Assembly (NCBI GenBank): GCA_021463315.1
Contig: JAJTXO010000048.1
Span: forward strand, 1 to 13,432
Origin: Caldilineales bacterium
GTDB taxonomy: Bacteria; Chloroflexota; Anaerolineae; JAAEKA01
Reading direction: 5' to 3'
DNA length: 13,432 nucleotides
Part shown: one piece after another, positions 7,759 through 13,370 of the stretch
Layout of the letters: every line of letters begins with the position of its first letter
How positions within the stretch are numbered: the stretch's first letter is position 1
Made by a program: the position numbers and the translations under genes
The notes under the pieces: generated by a model
The model's database searches: none
What the model saw: the letters and a program-made list of their open reading frames with translations, nothing else
What the model was told of the DNA's origin: nothing

Positions 7759-7787
7759 AGCATAGCTTGCTGTTCCACTCATTTCCA
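7759..7787 (-). promoter_or_regulatory. Weak candidate promoter for the sulfate operon
   Basis: On the minus strand TGGAAA (7782-7787) and TATGCT (7759-7764) are 17 bp apart, each a partial match to sigma70 boxes. Use of it would give a leader of about 200 nt containing the 16-unit array. It overlaps the rightward candidate, as divergent promoters often do. Evidence is weak. Confidence 0.2.
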
Positions 7788-7795
7788 TGTACCAT
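7767..7795 (+). promoter_or_regulatory. Weak candidate promoter for the LLM oxidoreductase
   Basis: TTGCTG (7767-7772) and TACCAT (7790-7795) are separated by 17 bp. Transcription would begin near 7802, so the whole 9-unit array would lie in the 5' leader ahead of the ribosome binding site. Confidence 0.3.
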
Positions 7796-7800
7796 GCCTT

Positions 7801-7872
7801 GTCACCCTGTCACCTTGTCACCTTGTCACCCTGTCACCCTGTCACCTTGTCACCCTGTCACCTTGTCACCCA
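7801..7872 (-). repeat. Tandem octamer array, 9 units, inverted relative to the first
   Basis: Nine consecutive 8-bp units reading GTCACCCT or GTCACCTT, ending GTCACCCA. They are the reverse complement of the GTGACAGG/GTGACAAG units at 7622-7749 in a shifted phase. The two arrays face each other across 51 bp and could pair as a long imperfect hairpin or cruciform. Confidence 0.95.
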
Positions 7873-7878
7873 AAGGAG
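7872..7878 (+). promoter_or_regulatory. Ribosome binding site of the LLM gene
   Basis: AAAGGAG, 7 nt before ATG 7886. It fixes that start and shows that the repeat array upstream is not translated. Confidence 0.85.
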
Positions 7879-7885
7879 TCCCCCC

Positions 7886-8896
7886 ATGAAATTAGATGTC
7901 GCGATCATGAGCAACACGCTGGCTGAGGCTGTGGCCCTGGCGCAGGCGGCAGAGGGCATCGGCTTCGACACGCTGTGGACCAGCGAGACGCAGCACGATC
8001 CCTTCCTGCCGCTGGGCGTGGCCGCGCTGCACACGACCCGCATCGGCCTGGGCACGGCCATCGCGGTGGCCTTTGCCCGCAACCCCACCTCGGTGGCGCA
8101 CCTGGCCTGGGACCTGCGCGAGGCGTCACAGGGCCGTTTCATCCTGGGGCTGGGCACGCAGGTGCAGGCGCACATCGAGCGGCGCTTTGGCATGCCCTGG
8201 GGGCCGCCGGCCGCGCGGCTGCGCGAGTTCATCCTGGCCATGCGAGCGGTCTGGGCTGCGTGGCAGGATGGCGGCCGGCTCAATTTTCGCGGCGAGCACT
8301 ACAAGCTGACGCTGATGGCGCCTTTTTTCAACCCCGGCCCCAGCCAATACCCCGAAGTCCCCGTCTACATCGCCGCGGTCAACGCACAGATGTGCCAACT
8401 GGCCGGTGAGCTGTGCCAGGGATTGCACGTCCATCCCTTCCACACCACCCGCTACCTGCGCGAGCAGATCCTGCCCAACGTGCAGCAGGGGCTGGAGGCA
8501 GCCGGCCGGCGGCGCGGCGATATCGCTCTCTCCAGCAGCGTCTTCGTGGTCACCGGCGAGAGCGCCCAGGAGCGCGAACAGGCGCGGCAGCAGGTGCGCA
8601 GCCAGATCGCGTTCTACGCCTCAACCCCCAGCTATAGCAAGGTGATGGAGCTGCACGGCTGGGGCGAGGTGCGCGAGCGGCTGAGCAGCCTGGCCGTGCG
8701 CCAGCGCTGGGAAGAGATGCCCGCGCTGATCAGCGACGACATGCTGGCCCAGTTCGCGGTGGAGGGCCGGCCCGAAGAGATCCCCTACCTGGTCAAGCTG
8801 CGCTACGTGGGGCTGCTGGAGCGGGTGACGTTCTACCTGCCCTTCGATCCAGGGCGGGAGAAGCTGTGGCGGGTGTGGGTGGAGGCGTTCAATTAG
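7886..8896 (+). CDS. LLM-class (luciferase-like) F420-dependent oxidoreductase, TIGR03617-like
   Basis: A 336-residue TIM-barrel enzyme of the bacterial luciferase-like superfamily, which uses coenzyme F420 or FMN to oxidise or reduce small molecules. The start MKLDVAIMSNTLAEAVALAQAAEGIGFDTLWTSE is cut here as MKLDVAIMSN, then GFDTLWTSETQHDPF. It and IGLGTAIAVAFARNPTSVA, RFILGLGTQVQAHIERRFG and the conserved PVYIAAVN match the TIGR03617 group as I remember it. Its substrate is unknown, and no F420 biosynthesis gene is in view. It is divergent from the sulfate operon. The superfamily includes sulfonate monooxygenases (SsuD), but this protein looks more F420-like, so a sulfur role is only speculation. 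A strong ribosome binding site sets the start. Confidence 0.88.
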   Translation: MKLDVAIMSNTLAEAVALAQAAEGIGFDTLWTSETQHDPFLPLGVAALHTTRIGLGTAIAVAFARNPTSVAHLAWDLREASQGRFILGLGTQVQAHIERRFGMPWGPPAARLREFILAMRAVWAAWQDGGRLNFRGEHYKLTLMAPFFNPGPSQYPEVPVYIAAVNAQMCQLAGELCQGLHVHPFHTTRYLREQILPNVQQGLEAAGRRRGDIALSSSVFVVTGESAQEREQARQQVRSQIAFYASTPSYSKVMELHGWGEVRERLSSLAVRQRWEEMPALISDDMLAQFAVEGRPEEIPYLVKLRYVGLLERVTFYLPFDPGREKLWRVWVEAFN

Positions 8897-8913
8897 AGAT
8901 CACGTGGCAGCGC

Positions 8914-8942
8914 TTGCGGCGCGCACATGCGCATGCTATAAT
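8914..8942 (+). promoter_or_regulatory. Sigma70-type promoter of the DUF433/DUF5615 operon
   Basis: TTGCGG (8914-8919) and a consensus TATAAT (8937-8942) are separated by 17 bp. Transcription should start near 8949, giving a leader of about 40 nt that contains GGAGG. Confidence 0.7.
8926..8935. promoter_or_regulatory. Candidate operator palindrome at the toxin-antitoxin promoter
   Basis: CATGCGCATG is a perfect 10-bp palindrome ending 1 bp before the -10 box, within the promoter spacer. An overlapping GCGC-ACAT-GCGC inverted repeat lies at 8921-8932. This is a suitable place for autorepression by the antitoxin, but a site this short can occur by chance. Confidence 0.35.
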
Positions 8943-8976
8943 TGCCCCATCTGAAACGTGTTGTGGAATTCAGTTT

Positions 8977-8981
8977 GGAGG
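8977..8981 (+). promoter_or_regulatory. Ribosome binding site of the DUF433 antitoxin
   Basis: GGAGG, 9 nt before ATG 8991. It decides that start over an in-frame GTG at 8958, which would place the ribosome binding site inside the gene. Confidence 0.7.
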
Positions 8982-8990
8982 CAACGAAAG

Positions 8991-9323
8991 ATGATGACGA
9001 CACTGGAGCGAGTTCGTGACTTGTTGCCGGGTATGAGCCCAGGGGAGAAGGCGCAGGTTCTGCAATGGATCGCCAGGGACCTGAGCAACGCCTCGCCCGG
9101 CATCGAGAGCAACCCTGACGTTGTTGGCGGTGAGCCCTGCATTGTGCGCACGCGCGTCCCAGTCTGGCTGTTGGTGCAAGCCAGGCGATTGGGTTCCAGC
9201 GAGGCTGACATCTTGCGCAGCTTTCCCACCTTGACCGCTGAGGATTTGACCAACGCCTGGGCTTATTATCGCGCACATCGGACGGAGGTCGAGCAGCAGA
9301 TACGCGCCAACGAGGAAGCCTGA
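8991..9323 (+). CDS. DUF433-family antitoxin
   Basis: A 110-residue protein. Residues about 40-105 match the DUF433 fold: NPDVVGGEPCIVRTRVPVW, then a helix-turn-helix-like stretch with SEADILRSFPTLTAEDLTNAWAYY. This family resembles VapB-type antitoxins and is usually encoded just before a PIN-like DUF5615 toxin, as here. An N-terminal extension of about 35 residues (ERVRDLLPGMSPGEKAQVLQ) precedes it. ATG 8991 or 8994 is possible; 8991 is used. The stop lies 2 bp before the toxin ATG, so the pair is coupled. Base composition looks less GC-rich than the flanking metabolic genes, consistent with mobility. It probably represses its own promoter. Confidence 0.88.
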   Translation: MMTTLERVRDLLPGMSPGEKAQVLQWIARDLSNASPGIESNPDVVGGEPCIVRTRVPVWLLVQARRLGSSEADILRSFPTLTAEDLTNAWAYYRAHRTEVEQQIRANEEA

Positions 9324-9325
9324 AC

Positions 9326-9667
9326 ATGGCGCAATTCTACGCAGACGAGAATTTCCCCCTCCCCACGGTGGAAGCATTACGCAAACTCGGCCACGATATC
9401 CTGACCATTCAAGAGGACGGCAAAGACAACCAGCGCTATCCCGATCATGCCGTGCTATCCGCTGCATCGAAACAGGGTCGCGCAGTGCTGACCACCAACC
9501 GCAGGCACTTCATCCAGCTTCATTTGCAGTCAACAGACCATGCGGGGATTGTCGCTTGCACCTACGACCCCGACTTCCAGCGTCAGGCGGAGCGCATTGA
9601 TGCGATTGTCGCCTCGCTTGTGTCTTTGTCCGGGCAATTGCTACGCGTCAACCGGCCTGGTCAGTAG
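9326..9667 (+). CDS. DUF5615-family PIN-like toxin
   Basis: A 113-residue protein with the DUF5615 pattern: YADENFPLPTVEALRKLGHD at the start, then DHAVLSAASKQGRAVLTTNRRHF and a late HAGIVACTYD. Acidic residues at Asp7-Glu8, Asp in PDHAVL and the TTNRRHF region correspond to the metal site of PIN-like RNases. The expected activity is RNA cleavage, restrained by the upstream DUF433 antitoxin. It ends 34 bp from the convergent end of psuG, and I see no clear terminator in the gap. Toxicity and target are not shown by sequence. Confidence 0.88.
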   Translation: MAQFYADENFPLPTVEALRKLGHDILTIQEDGKDNQRYPDHAVLSAASKQGRAVLTTNRRHFIQLHLQSTDHAGIVACTYDPDFQRQAERIDAIVASLVSLSGQLLRVNRPGQ

Positions 9668-9701
9668 GTGGCATTCGGGAGCGACACTGCTCTGGATGCG
9701 G

Positions 9702-10634
9702 TTAGATTTGCACAGACGCCAGCGCCGCAGCGATCTGCGCGCCGATGCGCACGTTGTTTTCCAGCAGCGCCAGGTTGGCGCGCAGGCTGGCCTCGCCGGT
9801 CAGCTCCACGATGCGGGCCAGCAGGAAGGGAGTGGTGGCCTTGCCGCGCACGCCCTGCGCGTCGGCCTCGGCCAGCGCCTGCTCGATGGCCGCGTTGGCC
9901 TGCGCGGCCGGCAGCTCGAACTCAGCCGGCACAGGCGCGCAGATCAGCACACCGCCCGGCAGGCCCAACTGGCGCTTGGCCTCGATGATAGCCGCAGCCT
10001 CCGCGGGGCTGTCCACCCGCACGTCCACCGGCAGGCCGCTGCTGCGGCTGTAGAAGGCGGGGAACTCGTCGGTTTGGTAGCCCACCACCGGCACCCCCCA
10101 CGTCTCCAGCCACTCCAGCGTCGCCGGCAGATCCAGAATCGCCTTGGCCCCAGCGCACACCACCGCCACCGGCGTCTGCGCCAGCTCCGGCAGATCGGCG
10201 GAGATGTCGAATGATGAAGGAGGAACGATGAACGATGAGTTCCGGACTTCGGACTCATCATTCATCATTCCTCCTTCATCATTTCTCACAGATCTATGTA
10301 CGCCGCCGATGCCGCCGGTGCTGAAGACGCGGATGCCATGGCGCGCCGCGATCCACATGGTGGTGGCCACGGTGGTGGCGCCGTGCCAGCCCTGGGCCAC
10401 GGCAATGGGCAGATCGCGGCGGCTGAGCTTGCGCACATCCCGGCTGGTTGCCAGCAGCTCCAGTTCGGCCTCGCTCAGCCCAGCCCGCAGCTCGCCGCCG
10501 ATGACGGCCACGGTGCGCGGCTCGGCGCCCTGCTCACGTGCGATCTGCTCGAAGCGGCGGGCCGCGGCGATGTTCTGCGGATAGGGCAGGCCGTGGGAGA
10601 TAACGGTCGATTCCAGGGCAAGGGGGGCGGTCAT
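9702..10634 (-). CDS. psuG: Pseudouridine-5'-phosphate glycosidase with in-frame palindromic insertion
   Basis: A 310-residue enzyme that splits pseudouridine 5'-phosphate into uracil and ribose 5-phosphate. Active-site motifs known from E. coli PsuG are present: LESTVISHG (Glu31 equivalent), RKLSRRDLP (Lys93), GGIGGVHR (His137), FDISADL (Asp145, Asp149) and CAGAK (Lys166, the covalent residue). Between VHR and FDISADL the protein has 27 residues where E. coli has 5. The DNA there (10211-10282) is a long hairpin repeat, and the frame is kept. GYQTDEFPAFY and GKATTPFLLARI follow as expected. ATG 10634 has AGGAG 5 nt upstream and overlaps the glycosyltransferase stop as ATGA. The usual partner kinase psuK is not in the window. 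Whether the enzyme still works is open. Confidence 0.92.
   Translation of the reverse strand: MTAPLALESTVISHGLPYPQNIAAARRFEQIAREQGAEPRTVAVIGGELRAGLSEAELELLATSRDVRKLSRRDLPIAVAQGWHGATTVATTMWIAARHGIRVFSTGGIGGVHRSVRNDEGGMMNDESEVRNSSFIVPPSSFDISADLPELAQTPVAVVCAGAKAILDLPATLEWLETWGVPVVGYQTDEFPAFYSRSSGLPVDVRVDSPAEAAAIIEAKRQLGLPGGVLICAPVPAEFELPAAQANAAIEQALAEADAQGVRGKATTPFLLARIVELTGEASLRANLALLENNVRIGAQIAAALASVQI
10211..10282. repeat. Palindromic element inside psuG
   Basis: Two 30-bp arms (10211-10240 and 10253-10282) are reverse complements with two mismatches, around a 12-nt centre that can pair further. The left arm starts ATGATGAAGGAGGAACGATG. Read on the minus strand it gives a peptide that begins NDEGGMMNDE and ends SSFIVPPSSF, unlike the rest of PsuG. 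AGGAGGAA-type purine runs give one arm a low-complexity look. This resembles the in-frame palindromic elements of Rickettsia in principle, though not in sequence. Confidence 0.85.
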
Positions 10635-11758
10635 GGCAACTCCTTCAGGTGGTTGAGGGTCTCGTGGGCTACGTCCAGCCAGGTGCGGCGCGGGCTGGAT
10701 GCGGGGGGACGCGGGCCGGCCAGGCTGTGTAGCATCGCCGCGGCCAGCGCCTCCCCGTCATCGGGATCGACCAGCACTGCGCCGGGTGCGGCTTCGGGCA
10801 ACGAGGAGCGGTTCGATGTGACCACCGGCGCGCCGCAGGCGGCCGCCTCGGCCACCGGCAAGCCATAGCCTTCGTACAGCGAGGGGAAGACGAAGAGGCT
10901 GGCCAGGCTGTACAGCGCGGGCTTGTCGGCTTCGTCCACCCAGCCGGTGAAATGGACCAGATCGGCGATCCCCTCCTGCGCGGCGATGCGGCGGGGATCG
11001 GGGGTGAAGGGGGTGTCCGCGGCCGGCAACTGGCCGGCGATGACCAGGCGGGCGTCCAGGTTGCCCTCCTTTGCGAAGGCTGGCAACCTGGACAGCCGCG
11101 CATACGCCCGCAGCAGCGCCGCCACGTTCTTGCGCACGTCGAAGCCGCCCAGATAGAGCATGAACCGCTCTGGCAGCGCGTAGCGTTCCCGCACCCGGGC
11201 CAGCTCAGCGGGATCGGTCACCGGCTGGAAGCGCTCATCGGCCGCCAGCAGCACGGCCTTGACCCGTTCAGCCGGGATACCCAGGTGCTGCATGATATCC
11301 TGCCGGCTGGCCTGGCTGTCGGTCAGGATCAGATCAGCCCGGCGCGTGGTCTGGCTGACCAGCCCGGTGTAGGCCCGCTGCAAGGGCCCGCCGCGATAGG
11401 CTGGCAGCAGCAGCGGGATCAGGTCATGCACGGTGACGGCCGTGGGGCAGGGCCGGCGCCAGGAGGAGCTCCAGTAGGGGATGAAGGCGACATCCGCGCC
11501 CAGTCGCCGGCAGACGGCCGGGAAGCTGATCTGCTCGAACCACAGCTTGGCCAGGTTCGAGCCCAGCGGCTGGGCGGCCGGCGCTGCCACCGCTACCTGC
11601 CAGCCGGCCGGCGCGGGGCTGCCGTCGACAGCAGGCAGCACCAGGGTGTAGTGATGCCCGGCGCTAACTTGGGGCAGATACTGCGCCAGGCCGTGCAGAT
11701 ACTGCCCGGAGCCGGTGTTCATCTGGCCCCAGAACCAGCCATTGACGACAAGATGCAT
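10631..11758 (-). CDS. GT4-family glycosyltransferase with in-frame hairpin
   Basis: A 375-residue retaining glycosyltransferase with a GT-B fold, likely adding a sugar from a nucleotide sugar donor during polysaccharide or glycolipid assembly. The N-terminus MHLVVNGWFWGQMNTGSGQYLHGL has the acceptor-side glycine-rich pattern (key part NTGSGQYL). The donor side shows LYLGGFDVRKNV (about 200-208), the E-x7-E motif EGYGLPVAEA (about 293-302) and APVVTSNRSSLPEA. Between LLRAYARL and DARLVIAG lies SRLPAFAKEGN-type sequence encoded by a hairpin repeat at 11054-11093. Its ATG overlaps the hicA stop (TGATG) and its stop overlaps the psuG ATG. The donor sugar cannot be told; a galE-like gene lies upstream. 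Confidence 0.9.
   Translation of the reverse strand: MHLVVNGWFWGQMNTGSGQYLHGLAQYLPQVSAGHHYTLVLPAVDGSPAPAGWQVAVAAPAAQPLGSNLAKLWFEQISFPAVCRRLGADVAFIPYWSSSWRRPCPTAVTVHDLIPLLLPAYRGGPLQRAYTGLVSQTTRRADLILTDSQASRQDIMQHLGIPAERVKAVLLAADERFQPVTDPAELARVRERYALPERFMLYLGGFDVRKNVAALLRAYARLSRLPAFAKEGNLDARLVIAGQLPAADTPFTPDPRRIAAQEGIADLVHFTGWVDEADKPALYSLASLFVFPSLYEGYGLPVAEAAACGAPVVTSNRSSLPEAAPGAVLVDPDDGEALAAAMLHSLAGPRPPASSPRRTWLDVAHETLNHLKELP
11054..11093. repeat. Palindromic element inside the glycosyltransferase
   Basis: GTCCAGGTTGCC (11054-11065) pairs perfectly with GGCAACCTGGAC (11082-11093). The inner part adds CCTT/AAGG pairing after two mismatches, closing on a TGCG tetraloop. On the minus strand it codes about 13 residues (SRLPAFAKEGNLD) between two conserved segments of the GT-B fold. 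It differs in sequence from the psuG element, so it is a second repeat family. Confidence 0.8.
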
Positions 11759-11985
11759 CAGGATTGCAGCAAAACAATGAACTCATCAACGGTCAAGCCG
11801 GCTTTGCGGATTTGATCGCGCAGCAAGCCGGGGCCTAACTCGTCGTGAAGTGGTATGGACAATGAGTACATCGAGCCGGGTTTGACCAAGACAACATGAC
11901 TGCCCTTTTGGCGCGCGACGTTCCACCCAGCCTTTTCGAACACCTGCACCGCACCATTGCCCGACACCACCGGCAGCCTAGGCAT
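11758..11985 (-). CDS. hicA: HicA-family mRNA interferase toxin
   Basis: A 75-residue toxin with the dsRBD-like HicA fold. MPRLPVVSGN, FEKAGWNVARQKGSHVVLVKPG (catalytic His in GSHVVL) and SIPLHDELGPGLLRDQIRKAGLTVDEF fit the family well. It would cleave mRNA when free of HicB. The ATG lies inside the end of hicB (8-bp overlap), and its TGA shares one base with the glycosyltransferase ATG. Toxin second is the reverse of the E. coli hicAB order. Base composition looks less GC-rich than its neighbours, which suggests later arrival in the operon. Confidence 0.92.
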   Translation of the reverse strand: MPRLPVVSGNGAVQVFEKAGWNVARQKGSHVVLVKPGSMYSLSIPLHDELGPGLLRDQIRKAGLTVDEFIVLLQS

Positions 11986-12202
11986 AGACTGGGATCTCTA
12001 TTTCGCGGCTTTCGATGACAAGGGGGAGCCCCTGGTCCTGCCTCACTTCGAGACACAATTGCATAGCCTCGCGAATGTTGTCCAGGGCTTGCATCTCGGT
12101 CCTTCCCTGGCTCATGCAGCCGGGAATCACCGGACACTCGACCACGTACCAACCGTCCTCATCACGATACATGGTCACCGGTAGCTTCATCGTCTTGTTC
12201 AT
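11978..12202 (-). CDS. hicB: HicB-family antitoxin, short form
   Basis: A 74-residue partial RNase H-like fold: MYRDEDGWYVVECPVIPGCMSQGRTEMQALDNIREAMQLCLE is recognisable in pieces such as EDGWYVVECPVIPGC and TEMQALDNIREA. It would bind and block HicA. No C-terminal ribbon-helix-helix or HTH domain follows, so it may not regulate transcription itself. GAGG lies 5 nt before ATG 12202. The gene begins 11 bp after the epimerase stop and has no evident promoter of its own, so it likely depends on the operon promoter. Confidence 0.9.
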   Translation of the reverse strand: MNKTMKLPVTMYRDEDGWYVVECPVIPGCMSQGRTEMQALDNIREAMQLCLEVRQDQGLPLVIESREIEIPVYA

Positions 12203-12213
12203 ATCGACCTCGT

Positions 12214-13134
12214 CTAGACCTGTTGGAAGTACTCCACAGTCCGCCGCAATCCATCGACCACGCTGACCGTCGACTTCCAGCCCAGCTCGCGCTGCGCCTT
12301 GGAAGCATCCAGGTAGATCTTGTAGACCTCGCCCAGCTTGGCAGGGCCATAGAGCGCTTCCTGGGTGTAGCCGGCCGCCTGCTTCAAACCGGCGAAAATC
12401 GTGTTGACATCTGTCCCCACGCCGCTGCCGATGTTGTAGATGCCGCTGCCTGCGGCTGTGGCGGCCAGCAGGTTGGCCCGGGCCACGTCGGCCACGAAGA
12501 CGAAATCGCGCTGCTGCGTGCCGTCGCCGTTGATGGTGCAGGGCTCGCCGGCCAGCATCTTGCCGGTGAAGATGGCTACCACGCCGGCCTCGCCGAAGGG
12601 GTCCTGGCGCGGGCCGTAGACGTTGGGATAGCGCAGGCTGGCATAGTCCAGGCCGTAGTTGTGTTTGTAGATAAAGAGATAGTGCTCGACGGTGTGCTTG
12701 CTGGCGCCGTAGGGATCCAGCGGGTTGATGGGATGATCCTCGCGCACCGGCACATACTCTGGCTCGCCATAGACCGCGCCGCCGGTGGACGCGTAGACGA
12801 CCTTGCGCACGCCGTGCTGGCGGGCCAGCTCCAGCAGTCGGATCGAGCCGATGATGTTGACCTCGGCGTAGGCGTCCGGCTCGCGCAGCGAGCCGCGCAC
12901 GTCGGCCAGCGCAGCCTGATGGGAGATCACCTCCGGCTGCACCTGCTCGAAGACGCGCCCCAAGCCTTCGGCGTCGCGAATATCGACCTGAAAGAAGCTG
13001 GCGGCCGGGTTGAGATTGGCCAGCTTGCCGGTGTTGAGGTTGTCGGCCACAGCCACCTGATGGCCTGCGGCTACGAAGGCATCGACGATATGCGAGCCGA
13101 TGAAGCCGGCTCCGCCAGTGACAAGTATGCGCAT
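12214..13134 (-). CDS. galE: NAD-dependent epimerase, UDP-glucose 4-epimerase (GalE) type
   Basis: A 306-residue extended short-chain dehydrogenase that interconverts UDP-glucose and UDP-galactose or a related nucleotide sugar. The Rossmann motif TGGAGFIGS sits at residues 6-14, with Asp31 in VADN for NAD. The catalytic pair Tyr142 and Lys146 lies in PYGASK, with STGGAVYGEP before it and LRYPNVYGPRQDP after it. The length is typical of bacterial and archaeal short GalE forms. GAGG 7 nt before ATG 13134 sets the start; the longer frame to 13272 has no domain support. It is the first gene of the minus-strand operon. Exact substrate is uncertain; other NDP-sugar epimerases look similar. Confidence 0.9.
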   Translation of the reverse strand: MRILVTGGAGFIGSHIVDAFVAAGHQVAVADNLNTGKLANLNPAASFFQVDIRDAEGLGRVFEQVQPEVISHQAALADVRGSLREPDAYAEVNIIGSIRLLELARQHGVRKVVYASTGGAVYGEPEYVPVREDHPINPLDPYGASKHTVEHYLFIYKHNYGLDYASLRYPNVYGPRQDPFGEAGVVAIFTGKMLAGEPCTINGDGTQQRDFVFVADVARANLLAATAAGSGIYNIGSGVGTDVNTIFAGLKQAAGYTQEALYGPAKLGEVYKIYLDASKAQRELGWKSTVSVVDGLRRTVEYFQQV

Positions 13135-13284
13135 GATGGGTCCTCTCTTTTTCGCTTGTTGCTCACGGTAGCGGTGGGATGGATGTGGGTTGCTTGGCCG
13201 TGGGTTGAGTAGGCGTCTGCGCCGTATCGAAACCAACATTCGGCCCGCCGCCGGTGCAGTCGCTTTCGCCATGGGATTCGCCGC

Positions 13285-13313
13285 AGCTTACCGCAAAGCC
13301 CCCCTGCCGTCAA
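13285..13313 (-). promoter_or_regulatory. Candidate promoter of the galE-hicBA-GT-psuG operon
   Basis: On the minus strand TTGACG (13308-13313) and TAAGCT (13285-13290) are 17 bp apart. The -35 is good, the -10 moderate. It would give a leader of about 145 nt before galE. Confidence 0.35.
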
Positions 13314-13341
13314 ATCCCTTAGCGCCGCCCAAAAATACCCC

Positions 13342-13370
13342 TTGACAAAGCCTTGAACCAGCGGTATGAT
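13342..13370 (+). promoter_or_regulatory. Strong sigma70-type promoter reading out of the window
   Basis: Consensus TTGACA (13342-13347), a 17-bp spacer and TATGAT (13365-13370), one base from the consensus -10. Transcription would start near 13377 and drive an unseen gene or RNA to the right. Confidence 0.75.

Larger units (their letters stand above)
7550..7885. other. Divergent intergenic region with paired repeat arrays
   Basis: This 336-bp gap separates the leftward sulfate operon from the rightward LLM gene. From left to right it holds the cysA ribosome binding site, a short unique stretch (7560-7621) with loose TGACAAAG-like copies, a 16-unit octamer array, a 51-bp unique core, and a 9-unit octamer array in the opposite orientation. 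The LLM ribosome binding site follows. Possible weak promoters lie in the unique core. A TAGGAT on the minus strand (7572-7577) could be a nearer -10 for cysA, but I see no -35 for it. Long open frames through the arrays are artefacts of stop-free octamers. Confidence 0.8.

Noticed and set aside
7550..7795. N-terminal extension of CysA rich in HPVTLSPC repeats
   Set aside because: It is only the translation of the octamer array; a good ribosome binding site and a normal ABC start exist at 7549.
7622..7872. CRISPR array
   Set aside because: Units are 8 bp and contiguous with no unique spacers, and no cas gene is present.
7787..7885. N-terminal extension of the LLM protein
   Set aside because: Also repeat translation; AAAGGAG precedes ATG 7886, where the family normally begins.
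10144..10584. Small plus-strand gene across the psuG palindrome
   Set aside because: Symmetry of the palindrome opens both strands; no ribosome binding site or family match.
12223..13212. 329-codon plus-strand frame opposite galE
   Set aside because: No recognisable domain; lies fully antisense to a gene with intact catalytic motifs.
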